Positions 20,294 through 29,085 of a stretch of DNA of 64,000 bases are shown here, one piece after another (position 1 is the first letter of the stretch; each line of letters opens with the position of its first letter). The position numbers and the translations under genes were made by a program. Source of the DNA: Halioglobus japonicus (GTDB lineage Bacteria; Pseudomonadota; Gammaproteobacteria; Pseudomonadales; Halieaceae). Below the pieces are notes generated by a model. That model saw nothing but the letters and a program-made list of their open reading frames with translations. It was not told where the DNA came from and did no database searches. The DNA is taken from the NCBI RefSeq assembly GCF_001983995.1, contig NZ_CP019450.1, forward strand, positions 2,170,001 to 2,234,000, read 5' to 3'.

Positions 20294-20950
20294 TTATTCA
20301 GCGCGTAGCTTGAGGAACGGATTAACGGCGCGGTATTTCCAATCGGTAAATTTGATCGGCGCATCCAGTACGCCGATACAGATGCAGTCGCCGTCCTGGT
20401 CAGCGGTCGGGTTGTGCTGATGCGACGCGTCGCGGAACAGGAAATCGCCCTGGGTATAGTGGCCCTCGTCGTCAGAGAAACCGCCCTCCAGTACCAGTGT
20501 CAGTTCATTACCCTTGTGCGTGTGGGTAGGAATCGTGCCGCCGGCCTTAATGTGATACAGCGCAAACTCATTGTCCTGATCGCCCGTACGCAGGCGGCTG
20601 ATGCGCAGATTAGAGCTAATGCGCTGCCATTCCAAATCGTGGTAGTCACGGTGCATGAGACGCTGCACCAGCGAAGGATAGCCGTCCTCAGTTTGCGCCG
20701 GTGGTGCGTAACGCAGTGGTTCCGGCTCTTCGTCAATTCGGGCAAACACGGTGCTGAGCAACGAGTCGTCTACCTGCTTTGGCGAAAGATCCTCAAACAT
20801 GGCGGCGGCCATTTTTTGAAGCTTGTGCACGGTGCGTTTGCACTGGTCGCAATAATTCAGGTGAAGTGAGATACATACGGACTGCGCCAGCGGCAGCGTG
20901 CCTGCGGCGTATTCGTTCAACAGTCGTGTGTCTGGGTGATGCATAGCCAT
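20294..20950 (-). CDS. chrR: ChrR-family zinc-binding anti-sigma factor with cupin domain
   Basis: Anti-sigma factor that holds the partner ECF sigma until singlet oxygen or a related stress appears. The start ATG 20950 lies 2 bases after the sigma stop (218 aa). The N-terminal ZAS motif is H30-x3-C34-x2-C37 with His4/His5. A C-terminal cupin domain (THTHKGNELTLVLEGG, then ASHQHNP) has the metal-ligand histidines known in Rhodobacter sphaeroides ChrR, where this domain is needed for singlet-oxygen sensing. Gene order sigma-ChrR and the neighbours match that system. Confidence 0.92.
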   Translation of the reverse strand: MAMHHPDTRLLNEYAAGTLPLAQSVCISLHLNYCDQCKRTVHKLQKMAAAMFEDLSPKQVDDSLLSTVFARIDEEPEPLRYAPPAQTEDGYPSLVQRLMHRDYHDLEWQRISSNLRISRLRTGDQDNEFALYHIKAGGTIPTHTHKGNELTLVLEGGFSDDEGHYTQGDFLFRDASHQHNPTADQDGDCICIGVLDAPIKFTDWKYRAVNPFLKLRAE

Positions 20951-20952
20951 GG

Positions 20953-21543
20953 TCAATGTCTTTCAGCTGTCAGTTGTAGTTTTTTCATTGCAAGCCGCAC
21001 GCGCGATTTAACCGTACCGAGGGGGAGGTCAAGTTCCTCGGATACTTCGCTGTGCGATTTGCCCTCCATGTATACCTTGGTGAGAATCAGCGACTGTTCA
21101 TGAGGCAGTTGCTGCAACATATCTCTCACTTTGGCTTCGTCGCGCTTTTGTTGCACGGCGGTAAAGAGCTCTTCAGTGTCGGTCTCGCTGTCCGGCCAGA
21201 TGTCGTCGGCACTGAGCGGCGTGTCAAACTTCTGCAGGCGCCGGTACATGTCGGTGCGGCAGTTACGTGCAATGGTGTAAATCCAGGTGCTGGCTGCGGC
21301 CTTGTGCGGGTTGAATGCACTCGCCTTCTGCCAAACCTTGATCATCACTTCCTGGACCAGTTCTTCCGCGTGGGCCGCCGCGAGGGCAGAGCCATTAATT
21401 GCGAATGCCTTGATCAGCGGGGCGAAATGACCAAACAACCGAGAAAACGCTTCTCGATCCTGATTGTCTGCAACAAGTTGCAGGCACTGGCTCCACTCAT
21501 CATCTCTGCGACCGGTTGAATCTATCCCGATGCTGCTGGCCAT
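20953..21543 (-). CDS. rpoE: ECF sigma factor, RpoE/ChrR type
   Basis: 196 aa from ATG 21543 (MASSIGIDS). Region 2 is EELVQEVMIKVWQKA followed by STWIYTIARNCRTDMYRR. Region 4 is LPHEQSLILTKVYMEGKSHSEVSEEL followed by GTVKSRVRLAMKKL; each quoted stretch is partial. The ChrR-type anti-sigma gene follows directly. Its own promoter carries a TGATCC -35 element, as does the divergent operon, which suggests autoregulation and direct control of the FAD oxidoreductase-cyclopropane synthase genes. Confidence 0.92.
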   Translation of the reverse strand: MASSIGIDSTGRRDDEWSQCLQLVADNQDREAFSRLFGHFAPLIKAFAINGSALAAAHAEELVQEVMIKVWQKASAFNPHKAAASTWIYTIARNCRTDMYRRLQKFDTPLSADDIWPDSETDTEELFTAVQQKRDEAKVRDMLQQLPHEQSLILTKVYMEGKSHSEVSEELDLPLGTVKSRVRLAMKKLQLTAERH

Positions 21544-21602
21544 AGGTGCCTTAGCTCCCGTGTAAGTCACTGATTTTTATCCAAGTCTAGCACGTATGTC
21601 TC

Positions 21603-21632
21603 AAAGTACGCGCGATCTTTTATTCTGGATCA
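21603..21632 (-). promoter_or_regulatory. Candidate ECF sigma promoter of rpoE-chrR
   Basis: Minus strand: TGATCC (21632-21627), an 18-base spacer, then TACTTT (21608-21603), 60 bases before the sigma start. The -35 TGATCC with 18-base spacing is the recognised element of RpoE/ChrR-type sigma factors in Rhodobacter. The -10 is weaker. Confidence 0.7.
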
Positions 21633-21658
21633 CCCCTTGTCCAATTTTCTTCCAGTAT

Positions 21659-21688
21659 TGATCCGCAAGCCGTTGATTCGCGTAAACA
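21659..21688 (+). promoter_or_regulatory. Candidate ECF sigma promoter of the FAD oxidoreductase operon
   Basis: TGATCC at 21659-21664, an 18-base spacer, and TAAACA at 21683-21688. It lies 34 bases upstream of the ATG at 21723. It has the same -35 and the same spacing as the divergent sigma-gene promoter, back to back within 86 bases. Confidence 0.78.
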
Positions 21689-21722
21689 TCCTTGAATTTC
21701 ACAGGGTTAATGCAGGGAGCCT

Positions 21723-22997
21723 ATGAAAGTAGCGGTGATTGGTTCTGGTATATCGGGTCTGGCATGCGCCCATTACCTCAATAGAAACCACCAAGTTCAT
21801 GTGCTGGAGCGCGAGCAGCGCATCGGTGGCCACACCGCGACGGTGGACGTTGCCCTCGGAGGACGCCGCTATGCGGTAGATACCGGCTTCATCGTTTACA
21901 ACGATTGGACCTACCCAAACTTTATTGCCCTGTTGGACGAACTGGGCGTCAGTAATAAGGCAACGCGCATGAGTTTCAGTCTCAGTGATCGAGACAGCGG
22001 GCTCGAGTACGCCGGTTCCAGTCTCAATACCCTGTTCGCCCAGCGGAGCAATCTGGTGTCGCCCAGGTTTCTGCGCATGGTCCGCGATATCCTTCGCTTT
22101 AATAAGGAATCTGTGGCAGATCTGGAGGCCGGCGGACTCTCGCCGGGTATGACTCTGGGGGAGTACCTCGCCCAGAAGCGCTACAGTGACGCATTCCGCG
22201 ACTACTACCTGGTGCCGATGGGTTCTGCCATCTGGTCGGCAGACGTGCAGGTCATGCTGGATTTTCCGCTGGAGTTCTTTGTTCGTTTCTTTGCCAACCA
22301 TGGCCTGCTCAATATCCGCAACCGCCCGCAGTGGCGTGTGGTTGAGGGCGGCTCCAGGGAATATTTGAAGCCCTTGGTAGACTCATTCCGTTCGAGGATT
22401 CGCACGGGCGTAGAGATCGATGGGGTGAAGCGTACCGTCGGCGGCGCTGAAGTTTACTTCAGTAATGGCAGGAAAGAGCAATTCGACGCGGTGGTATTTG
22501 CCTGCCACAGTGACCAGGCGCTCAAGCTCCTGCTCGATCCCAGCGATACCGAAGTCGAGATACTCAGCGCGATACCCTACCAGAGCAATGACGTGGTGCT
22601 GCATACTGACACCACGCTCCTCCCTGCCAACCCCCTGGCTTGGTCCTGCTGGAATTACCTGCGCAAACCCGATTGCGAGCGGGCGACGCTCACGTACAAT
22701 ATGAATATGTTGCAGGGAATTGATGCCCCGGAGACGTTTTGCGTGACGCTTAATGACAGCGAAGTCATCAACCCGCATAAGATTTTGGGCAGGTTTAGTT
22801 ACGATCACCCAGTATTTACCGTTGAGGGCATGGCGGCCCAACAACGATGGGATGAAATTAATAGCGATACAACCTGGTTCTGCGGTGCGTATTGGCGCAA
22901 TGGTTTCCACGAAGACGGTGTGGTTTCGGCGATGCGTGTAGCCCAGGCCCTTGATGGCGGCGAGAATGTGGTCGCAAATCTGGGCAGCGCCGCTTGA
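21723..22997 (+). CDS. FAD/NAD(P)-binding amine-oxidase-like oxidoreductase
   Basis: 424 aa flavoprotein of the COG2907 type. The Rossmann motif [15 protein letters not shown] is at residues 5-19, and the second FAD-contact region is [11 protein letters not shown]. It is the first gene of an operon with DUF1365 and cyclopropane-fatty-acid synthase genes, a trio widely conserved under RpoE/ChrR-type control. It probably acts on membrane lipid acyl chains during photo-oxidative stress, but the reaction is not established by the sequence. Its stop overlaps the next start (TTGA). Confidence 0.88.
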   Translation: MKVAVIGSGISGLACAHYLNRNHQVHVLEREQRIGGHTATVDVALGGRRYAVDTGFIVYNDWTYPNFIALLDELGVSNKATRMSFSLSDRDSGLEYAGSSLNTLFAQRSNLVSPRFLRMVRDILRFNKESVADLEAGGLSPGMTLGEYLAQKRYSDAFRDYYLVPMGSAIWSADVQVMLDFPLEFFVRFFANHGLLNIRNRPQWRVVEGGSREYLKPLVDSFRSRIRTGVEIDGVKRTVGGAEVYFSNGRKEQFDAVVFACHSDQALKLLLDPSDTEVEILSAIPYQSNDVVLHTDTTLLPANPLAWSCWNYLRKPDCERATLTYNMNMLQGIDAPETFCVTLNDSEVINPHKILGRFSYDHPVFTVEGMAAQQRWDEINSDTTWFCGAYWRNGFHEDGVVSAMRVAQALDGGENVVANLGSAA

Positions 22998-23755
22998 ACA
23001 GTGCGCTGTATAGCGGCTGGGTACAGCACCGGCGCCTGACCGGCAAGGGGCACAGCTTCCGCTACCGGGTTTTTATGCCTTTTCTGGATCTGGACGAATT
23101 GCCGCAATTGCTGGCTCGCGCGCCAGGATGGTCAGCCAAGCGGCCAGCGCTGGCACGGTTTCGTCGCGAAGATTTTCTCGGTGATCCCCGGGTGCCGCTC
23201 AAAGAAGCGGTCATCGCAGAAGTCGAACGCTTCAGCGGTGAATCCTTTTCTGGTCGGGTGTGTATGCTGGCCAATCTCAGGTACTTCGGTTACCTGATCA
23301 ACCCTATCAGCTGCTACTACTGCTTCGACGAAGAGGGTGTGCTCCGCTACACGGTCGCTGAAGTGACAAGCACCCCCTGGGATCAGAGCCACGCCTACGT
23401 GCTACCTGCGGGTGGCCGGCCTGGTTGGCAGGAAACCGAATTTGACAAAGCCATGCACGTCTCGCCCTTTATGCCGATGGACATGCGTTATCGGTGGCGC
23501 GCCAATGTCCCGGGTGAGAAATTGGTGCTGCACCTGGCCAATCTGCGTCGCGGCAGCAAAGAGTTTGACGCCACGCTGCACCTTGAGCGTCAGCCTGCGA
23601 CGCCCTGGAATTTTGCCCGCCACCTGCTGCTGTATCCCTTTATGACTGCTCAGGTCGCCCTCGGCATTTACTGGCAGGCCCTGCGCCTCTGGCTAAAGGG
23701 TGTGCCCTTTATTCCCCATCCCCACGTTTCCAAGAGCGAGAAATTGTATGAGTAA
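22994..23755 (+). CDS. DUF1365 family protein
   Basis: 253 aa. The start is TTG at 22994, overlapping the previous stop; the resulting N-terminus [14 protein letters not shown] and the following [15 protein letters not shown] are canonical for DUF1365, which supports the rare start codon. [14 protein letters not shown] and [18 protein letters not shown] [14 protein letters not shown] are further hallmarks. The function is unknown; it is always found next to the FAD oxidoreductase and cyclopropane synthase in this kind of cluster. It overlaps the next gene by 8 bases. Confidence 0.88.
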   Translation: MNSALYSGWVQHRRLTGKGHSFRYRVFMPFLDLDELPQLLARAPGWSAKRPALARFRREDFLGDPRVPLKEAVIAEVERFSGESFSGRVCMLANLRYFGYLINPISCYYCFDEEGVLRYTVAEVTSTPWDQSHAYVLPAGGRPGWQETEFDKAMHVSPFMPMDMRYRWRANVPGEKLVLHLANLRRGSKEFDATLHLERQPATPWNFARHLLLYPFMTAQVALGIYWQALRLWLKGVPFIPHPHVSKSEKLYE

Positions 23756-24998
23756 TCCTAGTGTCCGCTTTGTCCGCCTCCCGACTCTACGCGAGCACTG
23801 GCGCGGTGGAGCTTTTTCCCGCCGTATCGTCATGCGAATGTTGGAGGGAATCAGCACTGGAACGCTTACTGTGGTGGAAGAGGGCAGCCGCCGGGTGTTT
23901 GGCCCGGGCAACGGTCCCGAGGCGGTGGTTCACGTGCACTCTGAAGAGGTGTTTGCCAGCCTGTTGCGCTCGGGTATTGTTGGTTCCGGGGAAGCGTATA
24001 TGCAGGGGCTGTGGAGCTCGCCGGATCTGGTGGCGGTCATTCGCCTGTTCAGTGCCAATATGCAGGCCATGCAGACCATTGACAGCAATGCTTCCTGGTC
24101 CAAGAAGTTGGTGCGCAAGCTGATGCATATTGGGAATGCCAACAGCAAAACAGGTTCGGCGCGCAATATTTCGGCCCACTATGATCTGGGCAATGATTTC
24201 TTCAGCCTCTTTCTCGATCCAACCATGATGTATTCCGCTGCGGTGTACCCCCGTGCTGACGCAGAGTTGGAAGAGGCTGCTGTGCACAAGCTGGATCTAC
24301 TCTGTCAGCAGCTGGAACTGACGCCAGAGGATCACCTGCTGGAGATCGGTACGGGATGGGGCGGCATGGCAATTCACGCCGCCACGCATTACGGCTGTAA
24401 AGTAACGACCACCACGATCTCCCAAGAACAGTACGAGTACGCGCGTGACAAGGTTGCGGCGGCGGGCCTACAGGAGCAGGTCGAAGTGCTGTGTCGGGAC
24501 TACCGCGAATTGCAGGGTCAGTACGACAAGCTGGTGTCGATTGAAATGGTCGAGGCAGTCGGCCACCAGTACTACGGTGAGTATTTCAGCCGCTGCAGTC
24601 ATCTTCTCAAGCCCGGTGGCTTGTTTGCCATGCAGGCCATTACGGTACAGGACCAGCGCTATAGTCAGGCCCGCGACAGTGTCGACTTCATCAAGCGCTA
24701 TATCTTCCCCGGTGGTGGCCTGCCGTCTATTGAAGTCATTTCAGGACATCTGGCCCGCGACACAGATTTACAAATCGTTAATCTCAGGGATATTACTCTC
24801 GACTATGCCCGTACGCTGGCCGACTGGCGCGAGCGCTTTCTCGCCGCGCGTGAGGAGGTGACAGCGCAGGGATTTGACCGCACCTTTGAGCGCATGTGGG
24901 AGTTCTACCTGTGCTATTGCGAGGGTGGCTTCCGCGAGCGCATCATCAGTACCGTGCAAATCACCATGGCCAAGCCGGGCTATCGTTTTCAGCAATGA
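23748..24998 (+). CDS. Cyclopropane-fatty-acyl-phospholipid synthase family methyltransferase
   Basis: SAM-dependent methyltransferase acting on unsaturated acyl chains of phospholipids. It is 416 aa from ATG 23748 (MSNPSVRF). An earlier in-frame ATG would begin inside DUF1365. The SAM-binding loop [15 protein letters not shown] is near residue 198. Active-site hallmarks are [17 protein letters not shown] and [14 protein letters not shown]. As part of an RpoE/ChrR-type operon it may form methylated or furan-type fatty acids like the Rhodobacter homologues rather than plain cyclopropane lipids; that is inference. Confidence 0.9.
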   Translation: MSNPSVRFVRLPTLREHWRGGAFSRRIVMRMLEGISTGTLTVVEEGSRRVFGPGNGPEAVVHVHSEEVFASLLRSGIVGSGEAYMQGLWSSPDLVAVIRLFSANMQAMQTIDSNASWSKKLVRKLMHIGNANSKTGSARNISAHYDLGNDFFSLFLDPTMMYSAAVYPRADAELEEAAVHKLDLLCQQLELTPEDHLLEIGTGWGGMAIHAATHYGCKVTTTTISQEQYEYARDKVAAAGLQEQVEVLCRDYRELQGQYDKLVSIEMVEAVGHQYYGEYFSRCSHLLKPGGLFAMQAITVQDQRYSQARDSVDFIKRYIFPGGGLPSIEVISGHLARDTDLQIVNLRDITLDYARTLADWRERFLAAREEVTAQGFDRTFERMWEFYLCYCEGGFRERIISTVQITMAKPGYRFQQ

Positions 24999-25528
24999 GC
25001 GACGTGGCCCGCAAGGTAGTCAATGGCACGCTGTTCAACCTGTGCTGGTTTGCCGCGGTCATGCTGCACCATGACCTCTGGTCGTGGGTGGCAACATTCG
25101 CTTACCTGGTCTTGCATGTGGCCGTGTTCCGTCCCGCGCGAGCTGAGGTACAGCTGATTGCTCTGGTGACCGTTGGCGGCTTCCTGCTTGACCAGATCAT
25201 GTTTGCCAGCGGGGTGCTGCTTACGGCCAGCGGTGCGCCGCCGTTTTGGCTCTCGGCCCTGTGGCCGGCCTTTGCCAGTACCCTGAGCCATGCCTTTGCG
25301 GGCCTGCGTGAGCACCTGTGGCTGGCGGCAGTTATAGGTGGAGTGGGTGGCTATGGCAGCTATCGTCTGGGCGCCAGCCTCAGCGATGTGTCGTTGGCGG
25401 CACCAGCGCTCAGTGCCACTGTGCTGATTGCTGCCTGGGCGATACTGTTTCCATTGCTGTTGCTGTTGGCGCAGTACCTGGTGCAACGTTTGGCAGGGGA
25501 GAGTGATCATGCGCGCGGCACTTGCTAG
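24995..25528 (+). CDS. DUF2878 integral membrane protein
   Basis: 177 aa with about five hydrophobic helices (FNLCWFAAVMLHHDLW, VTVGGFLLDQIMF, WLAAVIGGVGGYGSY and others). The ATG at 24995 shares ATGA with the synthase stop. DUF2878 is a small inner-membrane family usually next to cyclopropane synthase in gammaproteobacteria; its role is unknown. It overlaps the next gene by 20 bases. Confidence 0.8.
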   Translation: MSDVARKVVNGTLFNLCWFAAVMLHHDLWSWVATFAYLVLHVAVFRPARAEVQLIALVTVGGFLLDQIMFASGVLLTASGAPPFWLSALWPAFASTLSHAFAGLREHLWLAAVIGGVGGYGSYRLGASLSDVSLAAPALSATVLIAAWAILFPLLLLLAQYLVQRLAGESDHARGTC

Positions 25529-26138
25529 TCTCATAGTTGCAACGTGGGTGGGTGGCGCTTCGGCCACCGCGATCACCCCCGATATTGTTGGTGAGGCGCG
25601 TTCTCCGGATGGCGACGAGTTGCTTTACCGCGAACTGCATCACTGCAACGCCGATGGCCGTTTGTGTGAAATTACCTATGTCGATCCCGACGGCGAGACC
25701 ATTGGCGTAAAGTCACTGGATTACACCCTCGCGCTGCCCGCACCTATGGTGAGCATGCACGATATCCGGCGCGGGCGAACCATGACTACGCCGCAGATCA
25801 TAGAGCCGGGTGTGGTTGTCGATGCGGGTTTCGACAATTATGTCCGCGAGCGCTGGGACGATTTGCGCACCGGTGACGGGGTGACGTTTCCGTTCCTCGT
25901 ACTGGGGCGCAACAAGCCCTTGATGATGCGCGCGGTGAATATCCCCAATAGCTGTGACGATGGCATGACCTGCTTGTCGGTAACACTGGACGCGTGGTGG
26001 CTGTCGATGCTGGTCAAGCCGATAGAGCTTGCTTACGACAGTGAGCGGCGCCTGGTCATGTTTGCCGGCGTCAGTAATATTCCCGATGAACGGGGAAAAG
26101 GTCAGGACGTCGTCATCCGCTACCGTTACGCTGATTGA
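25509..26138 (+). CDS. Exported protein of unknown function at the end of the ChrR-type operon
   Basis: 209 aa from ATG 25509, with a signal peptide (MRAALASLIVATWVGGASATA). I do not recognise the family. The mature part is rich in beta-strand-like segments (ELLYRELHHCNADGRLCEI, VDAGFDNYVRERWDDL, PNSCDDGMTCLSVTL) with four cysteines, consistent with a periplasmic protein holding two disulfides. It overlaps DUF2878 by 20 bases and ends convergent with the photolyase, overlapping it by 13 bases. Confidence 0.72.
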   Translation: MRAALASLIVATWVGGASATAITPDIVGEARSPDGDELLYRELHHCNADGRLCEITYVDPDGETIGVKSLDYTLALPAPMVSMHDIRRGRTMTTPQIIEPGVVVDAGFDNYVRERWDDLRTGDGVTFPFLVLGRNKPLMMRAVNIPNSCDDGMTCLSVTLDAWWLSMLVKPIELAYDSERRLVMFAGVSNIPDERGKGQDVVIRYRYAD

Positions 26139-27517
26139 CGAATCGTGTCCCAGGCCGCGAGGGCTGCAGCCCTGGCGTCACTGTGATCAACAATCGGTGG
26201 CGGATAATCGGGCGCGAGTAGCGGTGCGGTCCACGGCTTGTGGACCTGCTTGCTATCCAGCTCCCTCAGTTCGGGTACCCACTTCCGTAGATACGCCCCA
26301 GCGCCGTCGAATTTCTCACTCTGCAGTATGGGGTTGAAGACCCGAAAGTAGGGCGCGGCATCCAGTCCGCAGCCTGCCACCCATTGCCAGCCACCGCTGT
26401 TGTTAGCGAGGTCTGCGTCTACCAGCTGATCCCAAAACCAGCGCGCGCCCCATTGCCAGGGAATGAGCAGGTGCTTGCACAAGAATGACGCTGCCACCAT
26501 GCGCACGCGATTGTGCATAAACCCGGTGGCAGCAAGCTCGCGCATGCCGGCATCCACCAGTGGATATCCTGTCTGGCCCGCCCGCCACGCGTCGAACAAA
26601 TCCTCCCGGGGCGACCAGGGAAACGCGCGGAACGGCTCTCGCAGCGCCACTTCTGGCATGGTGGGGTGCGCGTAGAGTTGATGGTAGTTGAACTCCCGCC
26701 ACGCCACTTCCGACAGGAACCCATCGGCTTCTGGTCCCAGGCACGCCGCGGCGTGCCAGACCTGCTGCGGCGACACCTCGCCGAAATGAAAATGGGGCGA
26801 AAGGCGTGAGCAGGCGTCTTCGGCAGGCAGGTTGCGTTGGGCATCGTAGTGCTGCACGTGACGTTCGAGAAACATCTGCAGGCGGCGCTGGGCGCCCGCT
26901 TCACCGGGCTCCCAGGGCTGGGTCATGGCTGCGTTGTAGTCTTGATCGCCTAAGATCAGGTTCCATTTGTTTGATGCAAGTGATCGTAATCCGCCGTCGT
27001 GGAAGCTCGATGCGGCTGGCGCAGGTAAGGGGGTGGCTATCTTGCACTGGCGCAAACGTCGCCAGAAGGGTGTGTAAACCTTGTAAATACCACCGTCGGG
27101 GCGGCGCAGTGCTTCGGGATGAACAAGGCTCGCACCGGGGTAGGTGTGCATCTCAACGCCCTGCTGCTGGAGCAGTTCGCGGGTGAGCTGATCTGTCTGG
27201 CGTCCCCAGGGTTCGTAGCGTTCGCTGCAAAACACAGCGCTGGCCCCGGTGGTCCTGGCCAGTGAGGCCAGCGTCTCGGCCGTATCGCCCCTGAGGACGA
27301 CAAATTGGCTACCCAATGCGCTAAAGGCCGCTTCAAGCGACGCGAGGCTGTGATGCAGCCACCAGCGGCTGGCGGTGCCCGGTGCCCAGGCTCCCGGACT
27401 ATCGTCATCGAGAACAAAACACGGAATCACCTTGCCCTGGGCGGCCGCGGCTTGCAGGCCGGGTAGATCGTCTAGGCGCAGATCACGTCGATACCAGTAA
27501 ATGACCGGTGCAGTCAC
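26126..27517 (-). CDS. phrB: Deoxyribodipyrimidine photolyase (cryptochrome/photolyase family)
   Basis: Blue-light-driven repair of cyclobutane pyrimidine dimers. It is 463 aa from a GTG at 27517 that overlaps the upstream SDR stop (GTGA). The N-terminal antenna domain starts VIYWYRRDLRLDD. The FAD domain carries WREFNYHQLYAHP, NRVRMVAASFLCKHLL, WQWVAGCGLDAAPYFRVFNP and SEKFDGAGAYLRKWVPEL. The conserved electron-transfer tryptophans are in these stretches. Photolyase genes are classic RpoE/ChrR targets, and this one ends against the ChrR-type operon. Confidence 0.93.
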   Translation of the reverse strand: MTAPVIYWYRRDLRLDDLPGLQAAAAQGKVIPCFVLDDDSPGAWAPGTASRWWLHHSLASLEAAFSALGSQFVVLRGDTAETLASLARTTGASAVFCSERYEPWGRQTDQLTRELLQQQGVEMHTYPGASLVHPEALRRPDGGIYKVYTPFWRRLRQCKIATPLPAPAASSFHDGGLRSLASNKWNLILGDQDYNAAMTQPWEPGEAGAQRRLQMFLERHVQHYDAQRNLPAEDACSRLSPHFHFGEVSPQQVWHAAACLGPEADGFLSEVAWREFNYHQLYAHPTMPEVALREPFRAFPWSPREDLFDAWRAGQTGYPLVDAGMRELAATGFMHNRVRMVAASFLCKHLLIPWQWGARWFWDQLVDADLANNSGGWQWVAGCGLDAAPYFRVFNPILQSEKFDGAGAYLRKWVPELRELDSKQVHKPWTAPLLAPDYPPPIVDHSDARAAALAAWDTIRQSA

Positions 27518-28941
27518 GGCGCTGCCCGGCGCCGTGAGGCGCGGATTTGCGGCCTGAACCCATCGAGGTACTGCATCAGGCGCTGTCGCTCCAGTTCGTC
27601 CTCGCGGGTTTTGGTGTTCAGATAGAGTGGCTGTGGCTGTCGGTCCAGCAGCAATTCGCCGCTGAGCTCGGCGGCTTCGGGGGCGACGGCCTGCCAGATA
27701 ATGGTATCGGCGCCTTCTTCTGGGGTGCGCAGAATATGTCTGGTCAGGCGGTGAAAACGGGGCAGGGAGTCCCGGACGCCGGGAGTGTCTGCCCAGCCCG
27801 GATGCATGGCGTTAACGGTAATGCCGTCCTCGGCCCATTCTTCTGCCCAGTGTTGGGTCACGATCATCAGCGCCCGCTTGGCCTGGGCGTAGGCGACAGG
27901 CCCGGAGTAGTCGGTACCGCTGGTGTCCTGCAGGGCCGCTGTGCTCAGGCGCTGGGTGTACATGCCACCAGAGACCACATTGATGACTCTGGAATCTTCC
28001 CTGCCTGCGAGCAATGAGTGTAGTCCCAGGGTGAGCATCCACGGTGAGAGCAGTAGCAGTGCGGTACTGCGTTCATGCCCTTCCTCGGTCAGGCCATGCT
28101 CCGGAAACAGGGCGCCGGCGTTGTTGATCAAGACGTCGATGGGTTCGCCGCGCTTGCGCAGTCGGTTAACGAGCGCCTGGGTGTCACCCAGCAAACTCAG
28201 GTCTGCCACTTCAATGCGGATGTTCTGATTATCTGTCTCGGCAGTGAGCGTCTCGCGCAGCGCCTCACCCCGCTCGGCATTGCGAATCACCAGGGTCAGG
28301 TGCGCGCCGCGCGCGGCCAGATCTCTGGCTGTGGCAAGGCCTAGCCCTGCGGTCGCGCCTGTCAGGACGATGTGGCGGTCACGTATGTCCGCAGACATGG
28401 GCGCGAAATTCCCCTTGGCACGCCGGTACCCGAGCTTGGAGAACCGCGCAACAGAGGCGATGGAAGCAAGTCCCGACAGGCTTTCAGGGGCAGTGTCGGG
28501 TGCTTCAGGTATCTCCTCTAGCGCCGCGCGCAGACCTTCTACCGACGCCTTGCCCATACGCTGCAGGCCGGGCTGGGCGATGGCTGCACCTGAGCGCAGC
28601 AGTGCCGAGAATTCGAAGGCGGCCTGATAGATGATTTCTGTCTGCTCGCCCTTGGGCACAAAAGTGATCGTGTCTTCCACCGTGAAAAGGCGACTATGGC
28701 CGACCAGCACCAGGCGCTCGGGAGGTTGAAACTCCAGTATTTCATAGGACAGGTCGACAGAGCCCACAGGCAGCTTACAGTTCACCAGAAAACGGGTGCC
28801 TAACCCCACTGGGCCATCGGTCAGTTTGCGGGCGGTACGCACGGTACTGTCCCACTCAGCCGTGGTGGTAAAATCGGCCACGTAGGTAAAGGCCTCGTCA
28901 GGGGTGCGATTAACGCGGATGATTTCGCGCAATGTGGTCAT
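27514..28941 (-). CDS. SRPBCC (START-like)-SDR fusion protein
   Basis: 475 aa with two domains. Residues 1-145 form an SRPBCC lipid-binding fold (IIRVNRTPDEAFTYVADFTT, then VDLSYEILEFQPPERLVLVG). Residues about 185-475 form a short-chain dehydrogenase: GATAGLGLATARDL, NNAGALFPEH, active-site Ser in NVVSGGMY and Tyr/Lys in YAQAKRA. The pairing suggests that a hydrophobic substrate is bound by the first domain and oxidised or reduced by the second. It is the first gene of a two-gene unit with photolyase. A short-chain dehydrogenase also belongs to the Rhodobacter RpoE regulon, which makes a link plausible. Confidence 0.85.
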   Translation of the reverse strand: MTTLREIIRVNRTPDEAFTYVADFTTTAEWDSTVRTARKLTDGPVGLGTRFLVNCKLPVGSVDLSYEILEFQPPERLVLVGHSRLFTVEDTITFVPKGEQTEIIYQAAFEFSALLRSGAAIAQPGLQRMGKASVEGLRAALEEIPEAPDTAPESLSGLASIASVARFSKLGYRRAKGNFAPMSADIRDRHIVLTGATAGLGLATARDLAARGAHLTLVIRNAERGEALRETLTAETDNQNIRIEVADLSLLGDTQALVNRLRKRGEPIDVLINNAGALFPEHGLTEEGHERSTALLLLSPWMLTLGLHSLLAGREDSRVINVVSGGMYTQRLSTAALQDTSGTDYSGPVAYAQAKRALMIVTQHWAEEWAEDGITVNAMHPGWADTPGVRDSLPRFHRLTRHILRTPEEGADTIIWQAVAPEAAELSGELLLDRQPQPLYLNTKTREDELERQRLMQYLDGFRPQIRASRRRAAP

Positions 28942-29085
28942 AGGTGTATCCCGATGGTTTCAGCTCCGATTAAGGGTTAATACGCACACTGGCCCGGCTT
29001 GGCTTACTGCAAGTGTTCCAGTAGCCGTTCTGGTCCTAGATCGACTAAACTGGCCAATTATTGAGCAGAACAACAAGGTGTAATC

